Shown: positions 9,768-22,220, counted from the first letter of the stretch. The stretch: 64,000 bases of DNA from Punica granatum (GCF_007655135.1 NC_045129.1:23968274-24032273), one strand, 5' to 3'. Notes: generated by a model not told the origin, from the sequence alone. Numbers and translations: made by a program.

Positions 9768-12700
9768 TGTCAGCACCCCATTTTGGCCCACCGGCTTCCC
9801 GCGCGAGGATTCTTGACTGAAGCTTGGGACACTATTCATCGCCCGGCAATCAGAGGCAAATATGCGGGCACGGGGCCAGGAGCAGTAGGAGAAGAGCACA
9901 ATCCACTGAGAAAGACGGAAGAGAGCAGTCAGAAGAATGAACGGATAAGGAATCCCGAAGACAGCGGAGCTGGCACTGTGGCACTATTCATCACCGAGTC
10001 ACTGAAGCACCGAAAGGTGCCCAATATGGGACTCCAAAAATCCCTCTCAGTGCCAAAGTGACCAATGACACGTCCGGGCGCATTTCCGGGGCATCCTGCT
10101 TAGGCCGGGACACCCCGATCCCCCACGGACGCCATTTCTGACAGAGCTCCCCGGGTTCGCTCCACTGACAAGCAAACGGCCCCTCAAAACGGGTCTACAG
10201 GCGCCCAGGGACCACCAGGGCCGGGGAGCAAGCTTCAGACAACCTTCCGGAACTCGGCTCGGTCTCCCGAAGTACGTTTCAGTGGTCACGAACGCCTCCC
10301 GGCGAACTTTCGGGTATTCCCACGGAAAGCAGAGACCACAACGATCTCTGAGTACCTCACAATAATCTCCAAGCGCCTCAAGGCATTCAGGGCACACCGA
10401 GAAAATCCCGATCAAGGTCCCTAGGTCTTCCCGGGCCAACGGTCCCCGATCGAGGATGACGAGCCAACAATCCCTCACGGGGCAAAAGGATCGTCAAAAT
10501 GAATGATAGGATGCACAAAGAACAATCGGGGATCAAGGGGCACTAAATCCCACTCCGAACGTCCAAACAGGGCAAAACCGACTCCCGAGGCGCCGAGTCG
10601 CCCGAACGTCCGTTCACGCGACGCATGGCGATATTAGATTCATTCAAATCTTCGTCGTTCAAGCATTCCAAATCTTCAAATTAATCGGACATCGGAGGTC
10701 GGACGCGAGCTCAATCAAGTCTCAAGCGTTTGCCGGCTTTTCTCCTAATCGGATGGGACCCACAGCTCAGCCAAGCCAAGCCATCAAGCCGCGGCTCAAC
10801 CCCATGCCACGGCTCAACCCTCGGCTCCGAATTGACAGCCCCAAGCCGCGGCTCAAACCCCCATGGCCGGCGGCTCCTCTTCCCTCCACCACACAATTCA
10901 AACTCCTCTTACACCCATCACCTCTCCATCACCTCCCATCAACTTCCCTTTGCTTTTCCCTCACTCAACATGACATTTTCCCCTCATTAATGCTCCTCCA
11001 ATTTTCGGCAGCCCCCTAATGCAATTCGGCAGCCACTTAGCACACAAAACCGTGCTTAACTTCACTTAATCACACCGTTAGAGCTCCCTATAAGTTCCCA
11101 TTCATCATTAACTCTAATCACTTCTTCATTCTCACTCTCTCTCAAGCCAACTTCTCCCTAAAACCCTCTTAACTTTCAGCCCACACCCAAGTCTCGTCCA
11201 ACCCCTTGCCAAGGCCGAAACCGGCCAAAATCATCGGAAAACCACCCGGTATTCCGGTAACCACCCGACCCGACTTAAGCCAAAAATCATCAAACTTCCT
11301 AGCCTACATATTTCCCACCCCCTAAGCCCATTTCCGGGCTTAGATTTTCGATTTGAGGTCCCTAATACCCCGTTCCAGCCAAAAACATAATCGGGTTCCT
11401 AGAGCATACCCGCGCGCACCAGACACTTCCTCGACGTGCCATTTCTTCCCACGACTTCGGAGAGTCGTGCCATCACGTTCAAAGGGTTCCTCACAACCCT
11501 CACCCTCCCCCGTGAAGAGGTGGTCACGGTCCGAGGGCCGATCAACCGTGCACGACCTCCGTTCATCCGTTCCTCTCTTACCGAGTTCAACACGTTTTTT
11601 ACCGAACTTTCTCTCATATTTTCGGGTTTGTTCAGGCCTTGGCACGTTCGGGACTGCCCATAGTCGTCTAGATCTACCTCTTAGGAGTCCAACGAGCCCA
11701 ACCTTGCACCGTGCCAAGCCATTCTCCCGAAACTGCCGCGGCTGCCCCCTTCTCGGGTCACTCGACCCGTAGCTTCAAGCCGAGTCTAGCGACTCTCACG
11801 GCCACGTCCCTGACTCTTTCCCTCGTACACCGAGGCCAGGTAACATCTTACTACAACTTAGGAGGGTTAGAATCTTCGATGTTTGTATGTATGAAGTGCG
11901 AATGAAGTCTTGAAATAACCAGAATGCATGCAAGATGTCATTTTTCCTTTAGATCCGAACTTCCCATGCATGCCATACAACGTTCCATGCTCATTTCTTT
12001 TTTTATATCATGCCTATAAGTTGATGAAAGTGTATCTCATGAGGGGAGACGATGTGGGTCGAGACGGAAGAGAACCCGGGTCACGATCGAACCATGGAAC
12101 CCACGGTCAAGCCTTGAGGGGGCGATCCGTGAGCCTCCATGGTTTTTCCGAGGCTAGGGCGCCTCTTCTTTCTCGAAACTAACCGGTCCCCGCTCCCTTT
12201 TGTCGTTATTTTGTCACGTACCATGTATAATGTACTAACATGACGGGAAAAAGCTTGATTCGGGATTGGAGAACCTCCCATTGGACTCGTGTGAGCCATG
12301 AGGGCTCACGGTCACTTTTGAAGAAAGGTGGCCGAGAGCCCCCTTGGACCACACGGGTCCATGGAGGCTTCTCTCTTTCCGAGGGGGTTAGTTCCCATGT
12401 TCCTCCGCTTCACTACCGCATGGGTCAACGTTATTTTTGGTTGTTCCTATAAATGCCTCGTTTGTGCATGTTGACGTGTTCGTTTGCGCATTCACGATTG
12501 TGACTATTTTGATTCGGTTGAAATTTGCAATATTACCGTAGTCGATGTATTATGCATGTAAGAAATAATTAGAATCGGTGTGGGAGATCGCCCATAACTC
12601 GAGTTGGGTTGGGGAGACCACTCCGCTTGTCCCCTTCGGGATTGGCCGAATGCCCCCGAACCCTTCCCGAGTCTAGGGTGACCTCCTTAGCCGTTTCGGG

Positions 12701-14589
12701 GTCGTTTCTTGGAATTGAGTGCATTGATATTTTTATCGATTGGCTATGTGAGGATCGCATGATGGACGCGACGATTTTGGATCATTATCCATTAAATCTA
12801 TAATACCTGCGATATAAGGTCACCCTCATCGAATAATTTCACAAACGGGGAAACGGAACGTGTTATTCGATTAATCAAATCATTCGGAATAAATAATTGG
12901 GTAAATTGGTCATTAACTTGTAAACGCATCGATGATTTACGGAACGGCGTGAATGCCCTTTTCCATTAAAAATTCACCATTTTAAAATACCGAGTTGCGT
13001 AACGCGAATAGAATTGTTGTCTAGGGAGTACTCACGTGCCATGACTCGAGTCCGGGCCCGATTTGAGGCGGCCCGAGTCGCGGCACGGGAATCCTTCTTA
13101 GACTCCTTCGCGTAATACGACCTCCAATTTATACACGAACATTACAATTTTATTATCCAAGGGCATAGTCGTCATTCCGTGATTCACCGATACCCTAGGC
13201 TTTAGGGAGTTGGAAACATCTAGAGCCATGAACGAGAAAGGACAACCCGTTCGGGTGCGAGTTTCATTCGCGTGGTCCATTTCGTTCGTTTTCGGTGTTT
13301 CTTTCTTTCTATCATAGATTCGGTGGGGAGCATCTTATTTCAGTTACAAAACACGAACAATCGGATTAATCGTACATTCGACTTAATCAGACACTAGATA
13401 ATGGATAGGTGGAGTGATAGATTCCATTTTAGAGTCAAAACACGAGTTTGGCTAATTCGGTGAAGCCACAGTGACATTTAACTGAATAAGCGTCTTAAAA
13501 CAAACACACACATATAATCGGCTTAGAACCCCATTCCAATCCGCCAATTATGTTTGCCTAGGTTAGATACATTGTTTGCTAATCAATCCCGGCTAATAAC
13601 CGAACACGAGGTCCAACGCCTCTTAATTCACCGAGTGCGTGCAACCCGAGTGCGGAATGGGATCTAGCCTCGAGTCACCATCACGCTCCAGATATGGCCT
13701 ATGTGGAAGGCAATTTGGATTGGATGCGTGAAACGGGTTTAGATATCACCCGGGAGCTCGATCGGTTCAACGGTTACTTAGGGAATCGACCGGTTCTCTT
13801 GCGAACCGTTGGAACGATCGGACCCGACCCCCGGCTCCTTGAGCCCGCGGTGCCTTAATTTGTTTATCGGTTATTCAAAACACACGGTGAGCCGGAGCGG
13901 AATATTGGCCCAATGCAAACCGATCGGGATCCATTTACTTATTCAGTTACACTTTGTAATTATTCGAGAGAACATTGTGAGGATTTTATTTGTATATTCA
14001 TTCATTCATTTGTAAGGATCCCCGATCGGCAAGCGAGAGGTTCGAGTGTCGAATTGGTTAAGTTGGTCTATCATCACCAAAGGATGAGTAAGCTCGAATA
14101 CTCGCGGTCTCGGTTCGCGCAGGGAATCGACCATCACGGTTCGATGAACTGTAACGCTAAGATAGTGAACCGATTCCTCGATGCACAAGCCTACTCATCT
14201 TTCGGACTCTTGGCCCAACCTGATCACTTCAACGAATTTACGGTGTCAAAACGGGCGAGTCAAGCGCGACCCTAAACCACGCGATAAATAAACAAAATGG
14301 CAAGCCTAGCAAACTAGAGTGCCGAAAGGGCATGCGGGATATAGGCCCGCATGTAATAGAACCCCCGAATTCGGAATTTTCGGTTCCGCATGACCATTGC
14401 CTTAGCATTTAGGTGTACCCCGAACCGCTAGACTGGGGTAACTTGCCGGCCCTCGACCTTCGGATCGTAAGTGGCGACTCCTTCTCACGTGCGTCCGTCG
14501 CGCGTCCCCAGGAAGGTGGACACTCCCAAGCCGCGTTTGCTTAGGTGCGCGCATGCGTGCCCCGACGAGATGAAATTCGGGTGCGCACA
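9768..14589 (+). repeat. 5' LTR of element B (4822 bp)
   Basis: It begins TGTCAGCACCCCATTTTGG and ends GGGTGCGCACA, followed by GCT and the primer-binding site. The 3' third matches N2 and the complement of N4. It includes a GC-rich inverted repeat (13036-13086), a splice-donor-like motif (11835-11846) and an internal copy of the first ten bases of the PBS at about 14472-14481. No coding sequence is credible inside it. Confidence 0.92.
11087..11094 (+). promoter_or_regulatory. Putative TATA box of B LTR
   Basis: CCTATAAG lies about 1.32 kb into the LTR, followed about 20 bp later by a 'catcattaac' block also seen below the N1 and N2 TATA boxes. It probably marks the end of U3, with transcription starting about 30 bp downstream. 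Confidence 0.55.
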
Positions 14590-14592
14590 GCT

Positions 14593-14610
14593 TGGCGACT
14601 CCACTGGGGA
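14593..14610 (+). other. Primer-binding site, tRNA-Arg, element B
   Basis: TGGCGACTCCACTGGGGA starts 3 nt after the LTR end. It matches the complement of the 3' end of plant tRNA-Arg(ACG), which from memory ends CCCCAGCGGAGUCGCCA, with one mismatch. A tRNA-Arg primer is typical of Ogre elements. Confidence 0.85.
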
Positions 14611-15202
14611 CATCTAGAGGGTTCGGGCTCGTTCCCGCTTGTTTTGTTTGCTTGTCTATTTACCGCTTTCCGCATTTCCCACTTATCTATTTTACGCACT
14701 TTTATTTTCCGCACATGCATTGCACATCATACTAGCTTCTTAGGTACCTTGTCCGACATCCCACGGGCACCAATATAGGAAGCTAGGTTAGTCAGAGGTT
14801 CCGAGTAAGGGAACGGATCGAGTCGGCTATGCCACCGAACCGGCCCCCAAAGATCCTTGCTCGATTTCAAGGAATTCACACCCTTGAGTCGGGAGCCCCC
14901 ATCCCTAGTTAGCGGTTCTCCCAGTAGCACCGAAAACCATGCATACACAGGGACCGTCATGCTGGACCAATTTTACCTCCATGCCGTCAACCGACCCAAA
15001 GTCAAGTCCTTGAGTCGGCCCGTAGTTTTTTTTTAGGAAGGGCATTTTTGTTGTTTTTGCAAGAAAGAGCGATGTATACTGTAAAGAACACAACTATAGT
15101 TTATCTTTCCGCACCGCATACATTCTTTCGAAAAAGACTTAGGACATTACATTGATTTGATTCTAAAAGCGTTAAGCCGGCATCTCCTCCATCTAGGTAA
15201 GG
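14611..15202 (+). other. Untranslated leader of element B
   Basis: About 590 bp lie between the primer site and ORF1. Blocks such as 'aggaagctaggttagtcagaggttccgagtaaggga' (about 14778-14813) recur nearly unchanged in the N0 leader (26218-26254) and partly in N1. In retroelements this segment usually carries packaging and dimerisation signals; none is proven here. No ORF of note is present. Confidence 0.7.
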
Positions 15203-16702
15203 ATGGACCGCCCGGCTCCCGGTCTTAGGCTCGAAGCAATCACGCCGCCAAGGCAAGACATCATGCGCATCTGGAGGACTCTCCGGCCGGTGGACCACGC
15301 ATTCATCCAGGACATCATCGGAGACGTGGTCATGCTCACCAGGACTCCGGTAGACTGGATCTTCTTGAGGACTGCCACCGAATTTTGGGATCTCGAGCGC
15401 GCAGTATTCGACTTCCAGGGGACAGAGTTAGCTCCTACGATCGAGGAGTACACAACACTCATCCAGAGGCCCACACCCACGACCGAAGGCATATTCAGAC
15501 CCAACCCGTTCACAACCGTCCAGGGTCAACTCTCCACTCTTCTCCGCATACCCGCTCAAGATATCCACGAGGAGCTTCATCAGAGGTGGGATCAAGGCAT
15601 CAGGATTGCGTGGCTCTCTGATTGGACACTCCTTCGCGCAATGACGCCTACTACGGCTTCCTATCAGCGCGATGCTTGCCATGGATTCCTGCTCTTGGTC
15701 TTTGGCACCCTCCTGTTCCCGTACTCGCCGAACCTCATCGACGGGGCTATAGCCCAAGTCGTCCTCCAAGCGGTGGGAGGCCATAGTTATGTGGAGGCTT
15801 TGTTAGCCGAGACCGTTCGGTCTCTTGACTATGTTAGGGAGGTTCGGCGCGGAAGGATGAGAGGATCCCCGCACTTGCTACAGATTTGGCTTCTAGCTCA
15901 TATCCGCCCGTTCTGCTCGTCACATCCGTTCTCCTACATCGCCGACGAGCGCTCGCCGATCGAACGCTTGGCGCCAGTCATCCCACCTCCCGAGCACAGC
16001 TTCTCGGAATGGAGGCGCTTTTGGCGCGAGCTGACGCCCTCACGGTTCCTTTGGGTCGCCCGATGGAATCCCGGCGGCCCTATGATCACGGGATGTCCCG
16101 GAATCGTGGGAGTTCCCCTCCTCAGCCATTTGGGGAGCACCCTCATATTTCCCGGCCGGGTAATCAGACAACTCGGCGGCCTACAGGACATTCCCGTCGA
16201 GGCGGACCGCTTACCTTTCCGCATCCAATGGGCCGACTCCACGTCCACGGCCCTCGATAGATTCTTACAGATTCGGGAGATCCACCGTCAGCGGGATGCT
16301 AGCACCATACAGCGCCTGTACTTCCCCGAGCACCCCACCGACGAGGAGCGAGCATTTTCTGCCACCTCAGCATACGTGGCCCGGTTCTACCCGCAAGGAT
16401 CGACACCACCACAACGGCCTCAGGCCGCCCCGACTCCCCGCGCTACATCCACCCTCGCCCCCGAAGCCGAGAGTTCTATCCAAGCGGCCATGCACGCGGA
16501 GCTACGGGCCGTCAGGGAGGAACGGGATAGGCTCCGTTGCGAGCTTGTTGACTCCCGCGCAGAGGTCGCGGACTACAGGGAGGTTCAGACACAGCTGACT
16601 CGAGCACGCGCCCGGGTCGCACACTTAGATCGGGAGATGGCTCGTTTGGACGCGGAGTTAGATCGAGTGCACAAGAGGGCGCGCAACCTCGCCCATCCTT
16701 AG
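15203..16702 (+). CDS. ORF1 protein upstream of gag, element B (499 aa)
   Basis: An uninterrupted 499-residue frame opens MDRPAPGLRLEA just after the leader. The N-terminal 400 residues are globular, with EFWD, GTELAPTIEEYTTL, CHGFLLLVFGTLLFPYS and VGGHSYVEALLAETVRSLDYVRE. They resemble the plant mobile/DUF1985-like family often found upstream of gag in Ogre elements; I believe databases call it DUF7745, but that is recall. Residues about 420-490 form a charged heptad pattern rich in Arg, Glu and Leu, likely a coiled coil. The homologue in N0 (26642-28138) shares the whole layout but has a stop. The function is unknown; roles as an RNA-binding or particle protein are guesses. The start is chosen because both copies begin here after 'aggtaag'. 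Confidence 0.85.
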   Translation: MDRPAPGLRLEAITPPRQDIMRIWRTLRPVDHAFIQDIIGDVVMLTRTPVDWIFLRTATEFWDLERAVFDFQGTELAPTIEEYTTLIQRPTPTTEGIFRPNPFTTVQGQLSTLLRIPAQDIHEELHQRWDQGIRIAWLSDWTLLRAMTPTTASYQRDACHGFLLLVFGTLLFPYSPNLIDGAIAQVVLQAVGGHSYVEALLAETVRSLDYVREVRRGRMRGSPHLLQIWLLAHIRPFCSSHPFSYIADERSPIERLAPVIPPPEHSFSEWRRFWRELTPSRFLWVARWNPGGPMITGCPGIVGVPLLSHLGSTLIFPGRVIRQLGGLQDIPVEADRLPFRIQWADSTSTALDRFLQIREIHRQRDASTIQRLYFPEHPTDEERAFSATSAYVARFYPQGSTPPQRPQAAPTPRATSTLAPEAESSIQAAMHAELRAVREERDRLRCELVDSRAEVADYREVQTQLTRARARVAHLDREMARLDAELDRVHKRARNLAHP

Positions 16703-17020
16703 GATTAGTAGGCGCACTCATTTTTGCCCTCGCTCGGACCCACGCCACTTTCGGGCGGCCACCGAGCGCAAAGGGATGTCGGCTTTACGTTTATGTTCCT
16801 TTCTTTTCTTCCGAATGTTCTATTTTGAAAAACCATGGAACTTGGAGCGAATCAATGTAATGACATTAGTATTTTGAAAATTCATGCATCTCATACATCT
16901 TGTCATTTTACTTATTCCGCTTTTATCGTTTGAAATATCGGTGTTTGTCCTTACACATTCTTGGGATCTAGGTGATCACAACTGGCGTCACACCGATACC
17001 CAACTCGTCAGCGTCTCAGG
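16703..17020 (+). other. Spacer between ORF1 and gag, element B
   Basis: This is AT-richer than its neighbours, with no coding frame. It ends 'gatcacaactggcgtcacaccgatac' (about 16974-17000), a stretch also found before N0 gag at 28400-28425, which may help set gag translation or RNA processing. Nothing else is recognised. Confidence 0.6.
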
Positions 17021-20000
17021 ATGGCGGAAGGAGATCACCTCGATGTTTCCGAAGAAGTCAACCCTTCGGTCCCGACTCTCTCTCAGCCACCGCAAACACA
17101 CGCTCCGCCACCTCTCACTCCTGCAGGCGTACTCCCGACGTATTCAGGCGCCCTTCCAACGCATCTCCCGCCCCCGACGTCTTCGGGGGCGCTTCTACCA
17201 CCGGTCTCATTAACTTCCGCCGCTACTGACGACCGAGCCTGCATTACGGCGCTCGAGGGCACAGTCAATCAGATGGCCGCCAACATGGCAGAACTGCTCG
17301 CCCTACTCAGAGGGCCGAATCGTGCCTCCTCAAGCTCCACGCCTCCACCGGGGCAGGGACCGACAGCCGACCCAGCACCCGGGATTCTACCGACCCAAGC
17401 CCCAGAAAATATGGATGCGCCGGCCCCGCCAACGCTGCATACGTCCGTGGCTCAACCTCTCATCAACCCATATCCGCCACCGCCGGCCCCCACGGCCGTC
17501 CCTCTTCCACCGGCGGCATTCCTCACCTCAGATCAGGTCCTATCCGCGCCACCACCTGTTTCCATGCCGGCCCCGGCTGCAGCCTATACAGTCCCTCCGC
17601 CAACGGTCTTTCCGACCTCGGGTGCACCCGCTCCGATTCATTTCCAAACCACGGAGCTCCCACCCTACTCATCGCTACACCCCCATGCCGGCCTCTCTTA
17701 CCCGGCGCCGCCCCCGATAAACACCACCTTCCACGAACCGGGCACGCCGGCCCATGCGGCCCAGTTCGCTTCACCAACGAACTTCTTCCCCGAGGCGGAC
17801 GCCGAACAAGAACGCAGACTGAAACGAATGGAAGAGACAATACGAGCTCTGCAAGCAAATGATGCTCGACCCGATGCGCGCTATGGTGACTGCAGTTTAT
17901 TCCCGGGCATGCGTTTACCCCCGAAGTTCAAAATCCCGGAGTTCAAGGCCTACGGGGGCACGACGGATCCCCGCCATCATCTCCGCCATTATCGGGGGAA
18001 GATGCTACAGTACTGGGAGTACGAGGAGTTCGTCATCCATTCCTTTCAAGACAGCCTATCGGGATCCGCTCTCGATTGGTTCATGTCACTAAAGGCCGAG
18101 GACATTCCGACCTGGGAGGACCTCTCTCGGAAGTTTATCGACCAATACCGATACTGCACGGAGACGCCTCCCACACTTCTGGAGCTGAGCACAAAAGAAA
18201 TGGCGCGGGGCCAAAGGTTCGAGGAATACGCTGCCAAGTGGCGTGCCCAAGCAGCAAAGCACATCCCTCCGATCAGCGAGGTGCAGCAGGTTCAATTGTT
18301 TCACTCCACGCTGAGAGGAATATATTATTCGCACTTATTGGCCCACACTTCCTCATTCTCCGACCTCATCGAGGCTGGGAAAAAGCTTGATTTGGGGATC
18401 AAGCTCGGAAGAATGGAAGGCCCCGCCGACCAAAGGGAGGAGCCATCAAAGAAGGCTCCCGCAATGTCCCCATCTTCCGGCGGGAGGAGAGGAAAGGAAG
18501 TCTCGGTTAACACCGTCAATACGGCACATCGGGCGTTTCAGCAGTATTCAGTGGATCTCACGGCCACACCGACTGCCGCTCCTACATACTTCCCTCCACC
18601 TCCACAGCACCAACCTCAGCCGATCTATTATTCGGCTCCGCCGGTCCCGCCAACAGCGACCTCGCAATCATACGACCCCTACGCGCCCGTGTCAGCTCAG
18701 TCCCCTCAACCCAGGCCGCCGGTGTCGAGAGCCCCTCCACCGGCACAACAAAACCCCACCTCACAGGGTCCACAGGTCAGCACCTCACAACACCGACCAC
18801 GCAGACAGTACACACCTCTACCCGCTCCTCTCTCTCACATATATCGGCAACTCTTGGCGGGGGATCAGATTCAGCCAATATCCCCGGGCCCGAACTTCGA
18901 CCCCTCCATCCAAGATCAATCCAAGCGCTACGAATATCATCAGGTTGCGCCGGGGCACACTCTCGACAATTGTTGGAGGCTGAGGGACGAAATTCAGAAG
19001 AGGATCGACAGCAACCGACTCACTTTCAACGCTGTCAGACCTCCAAATGTGCAGGCCAACCCCCTCCCGGACCATAGGCCGAGCTCGGGGCCATCCATCA
19101 ACAAGATCTCTATATGCGTCCCGAAGAAAGACGAAGAAGCGCAGGAGAATCCCCGTCCCTTCGTGATCAACTACACTCCCGAAGAATTCACGGTCGGGTT
19201 CACGGGGCATGGGGCCTCCCCGGCCCCGTTCGTCGTTGACGTCCCCGCTCGGGAGCCTTATTCGGACAGCAAGGTCCCCTGGACCTACGAAGGAAGCATC
19301 GGGAGCGTTGAACAGCAATTCAGTGTCATGGGGTTAACACGCTCGGGACGGGTATATGAGAACCCGATGGCCAAAGACAAAGGGAAAGCGCCCGCTGTTG
19401 AAGACGGGGCGACGCCCGAAAGGTCACCTTTCCTGTCCGAGGAGGTGACCGAGGAGGAAGCCGAAGCTTTCATGAAGATTGTGAAGGCGAGCGAATACAA
19501 GGTGGTCGAACAAATGGCCAAATCCCCGGCCCACATCTCATTGCTTGCCCTCCTCCTCGGTTCGGAACCTCACCGAGAGGCCCTTCTCCGGGTACTGACC
19601 GCGGCACAAGTGCCGAAGGAAACGCCCCCTAACAGGATAGAGGAGACGATCGGGTCCATTTTCTCCAACACTATCTCGTTCTCGGACGACGAGCTCCCGT
19701 CCGAGGGTTGGTCACATTCACGGGCGTTGCACATCGTCTGCAAGTGCAACAATTACATCATCGGCCGGGTCATGATTGACAACGGGTCCGCCCTCAATGT
19801 CTGCCCGGTGACCACCCTCAAACAGATGAACGTGGATCTTAACCGAGTCCGCCCAAGCAAGACGGCAGTCCGAGCCTTCGATGGCTCTCGCAGGGAGGTG
19901 AACGGGGAGATCGACCTCCTTATAGACGTTGGCCCGTGCTCATTCAGCATCACGTTCCAGGTGCTCGACATCCCGAACGCGTTCAGCCTGTTGCTCGGGA

Positions 20001-20609
20001 GGCCTTGGATCCACTCGGCCGGCGCCGTCCCCTCTTCTCTGCACCAACGGCTAAAGTTCATCGTCGAAGAGAAGCTCATCACGGTGAAAGGAGAGGAGGA
20101 TTACGCCATCTACAAGGAGACGGCGGTGCCCTACATCAGCATTGGGGACGATGAAAACCTCCCGTTCCACTCATTCGAAACCATCTCCGTCATCCGAGAC
20201 TACGGAGAGAGTAGACCATCTCCAGCCGACCGCATGGTAGGGAAAGTTCTCTTGCGCAACAATTATATTCCTGGCACCGGCCTTGGGGCACGCGGACAAG
20301 GGATCAACCGCCCCCTCGAGATCGAGGAGTACAAACACAGGAGGGGACTCGGCTTTCGCCCCTCCTGTCATGAGATCATCGAGGCCCGCAAGGGCAACCA
20401 CCTTCATCGCCTCGCCGCATACTATGGGAGACTCAACAGGGGCACTTCAGTCCCCCCACTATCTCGTTTCTTTCCCGGACCTTCACGCATCATAGGAGGC
20501 ACCCTTGACGGCCCTTCCTCAGACTCTGACGACACTCCTGCCACTCCGTCAGCCGTGTACGCCGTCACCGAGGAGATTCCTTCAGGGGTTCACATCCGCT
20601 TAGCGCAGG
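17021..20609 (+). pseudogene. Gag-protease of element B, truncated by N0 insertion
   Basis: An open frame begins MAEGDHLDVSEE. Residues 1-260 are Pro-rich and low complexity. Residues about 280-470 are the retrotransposon Gag core (PRHHLRHYRGKML, FQDSLSGSALDWF, LSRKFIDQYRYC). Near residue 635 the zinc-knuckle equivalent reads YEYHQVAPGHTLDNC, with Tyr in place of the first Cys that N0 keeps. The aspartic protease spans about 900-1020, with MIDNGSALNV (Asp920) and LLLGRPWIH. A G-patch-like glycine motif (PGTGLGARGQG...RRGLGF) follows near 1085-1110. The frame reads out of the element at 20610 into LTR sequence and stops at 20677, so the last few residues before the intron, and all of RT and integrase, are missing here. 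Confidence 0.9.
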
Positions 20610-22212
20610 TGTCAGCACCCCATTTTGGCTCACCATTCCAAACAACGATATTAGCAATGATCCAAGCCACGACTTGAGCAGAACACAGAAAACGACTTGG
20701 CAGAGCGAGAAATCACTATTCATCCTCAAGTTGGCAAAATTGAGCAAATGGCCCATGGACATGACAGAAGGACTCTACGGGTCACCAAAAGGCAACAGAG
20801 CGATTAGAGAGCTCAACAATGTCCAAAACCGGCATTTTCAGTGTATTACACGGACGGTACTATTTTCCGATAGTTCGCTCGGTCGTCGGAAGATAGTAAA
20901 TATTGGACTCCAAAAATCCACATCAGTGCCAAAAGGATGGAAAATGTCTTCAAAGGCATTTTGCAAATCATCTGCTCTATACAGAACAATTTTCTGTATA
21001 CAGACAACTTTTCAGTGGAAGTCCAAAAATGCCGGTTTCCTGGAGAAAAGTTAATGCCAAATATCAGACGCGGCCATGCCCCATCAGCACACAGAGCATG
21101 AACAATGCTTCAGATTGTCTCTTGAAAGTCACACAGATATCTCAAATGACTTCCGAACGGCAAAACAAGCATACCCCTCTTCAGAAGAGCATAGCGGGAG
21201 AATGGTCTGATGGAATTACGGCAAATGAAGTTCATACCGCATTGCCCAGAAAACTCTAGCAGACATTCACAATGGGGCAAAACAGACGGCAAAACCCTTC
21301 ACAGTTTCCCGAGTAACCTCCGAGGAGCGGAAATGGCCATTTTCAGCGGAAATCCATGTCCGGAGGTCCTCTTTGGGGAAACTTGACGCCGAATGCTTAC
21401 GTTACACAATGCTAGCCTTCTCAAGGCTCAATGTGGAATCGTCGGAATAAATCACACAACTCATCTAGACCTCCCGAACAGCGCTTTAGAGGTCTCAGAT
21501 ACACTCTTCAAGTCCTTGGAGGTCTGATCTTGACAAACAGAGATTACAGTAATCTCCGGAGTGCCCAAGCAACTCAGAAGTCATCCTGAGAAATCCAGTT
21601 TCGGCCTCCTAGGACGTCTCCGGCCCCACGTTAGCATTACCGGCTTAAGGGATGATTGTTCACGTTGACTGACAATTGATGTCAAAATGACCAACGTGAG
21701 ATGCAGACACAAGATATGCTGTCAGAAGCGGACAACTTCGCTCTGGTCATCTGCAATGAGCAAAACCGGCTTCCGATCATCATATGCTTCCGGAGCATTT
21801 CTCAATGGAAAATGTCAATCTCGGGCTCATTAACTCCGTTTTGACGCGTATACCGACAATTCGACGTTCAATTCGAACCACGAACTTCGAATACGCGACC
21901 AATCGAGACTCGAGTCTTTTCCCGGTTTCTCCTCACAAGTCGTGGGACCCACGAGCTGCCCAAGGGAAACCGCCCTTTGCCCCAAAGTTTTCGGCCTTTT
22001 CCCCTTTCTCTCTTGCCCTCACCTAGCCCAAAATATCTTTGGTCTTTCTAGTCAACACTCAAACCATTAACTACACCTCCATTAATGCTTCTTGGCTCTT
22101 CCTCATCAAGATACAGGGAGGACATTCATCCTCATCTTCATTAGGGCAACCGACTTTTGCTAATGAGGCCCTTAATGGTGCTTTGTTTTGCTTAATTGCT
22201 CATTAGCTTCAC

Positions 22213-22220
22213 ATATATAT
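22213..22220 (+). promoter_or_regulatory. Putative TATA box of N0 LTR
   Basis: A TATATAT run lies about 1.6 kb into the LTR, at the place corresponding to CTATATATAC in N3. It likely marks the U3/R border about 30 bp downstream. Confidence 0.5.

Larger units (their letters stand above)
9768..20609 (+). mobile_element. Element B: 5' part of an Ogre-like retrotransposon (LTR, ORF1, gag-pro)
   Basis: Order: 5' LTR 9768-14589, tRNA-Arg primer site 14593, leader, ORF1 15203-16702, gag-protease from 17021. It is cut at 20609 by element N0; its pol and 3' LTR are not in the window. The bases before it are TCATC (9763-9767), a candidate TSD whose partner cannot be seen. Its ORFs are G/C-rich at third positions compared with N0, so the two belong to different subfamilies. 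Confidence 0.92.

Noticed and set aside
14593..14610. A tRNA-Arg gene fragment
   Set aside because: Only 18 nt match the tRNA 3' end, in the antisense sense expected of a primer-binding site right after an LTR.
20274..20380. A host G-patch protein gene
   Set aside because: The motif is in frame with Gag and protease in both B and N0, so it belongs to the retroelement.
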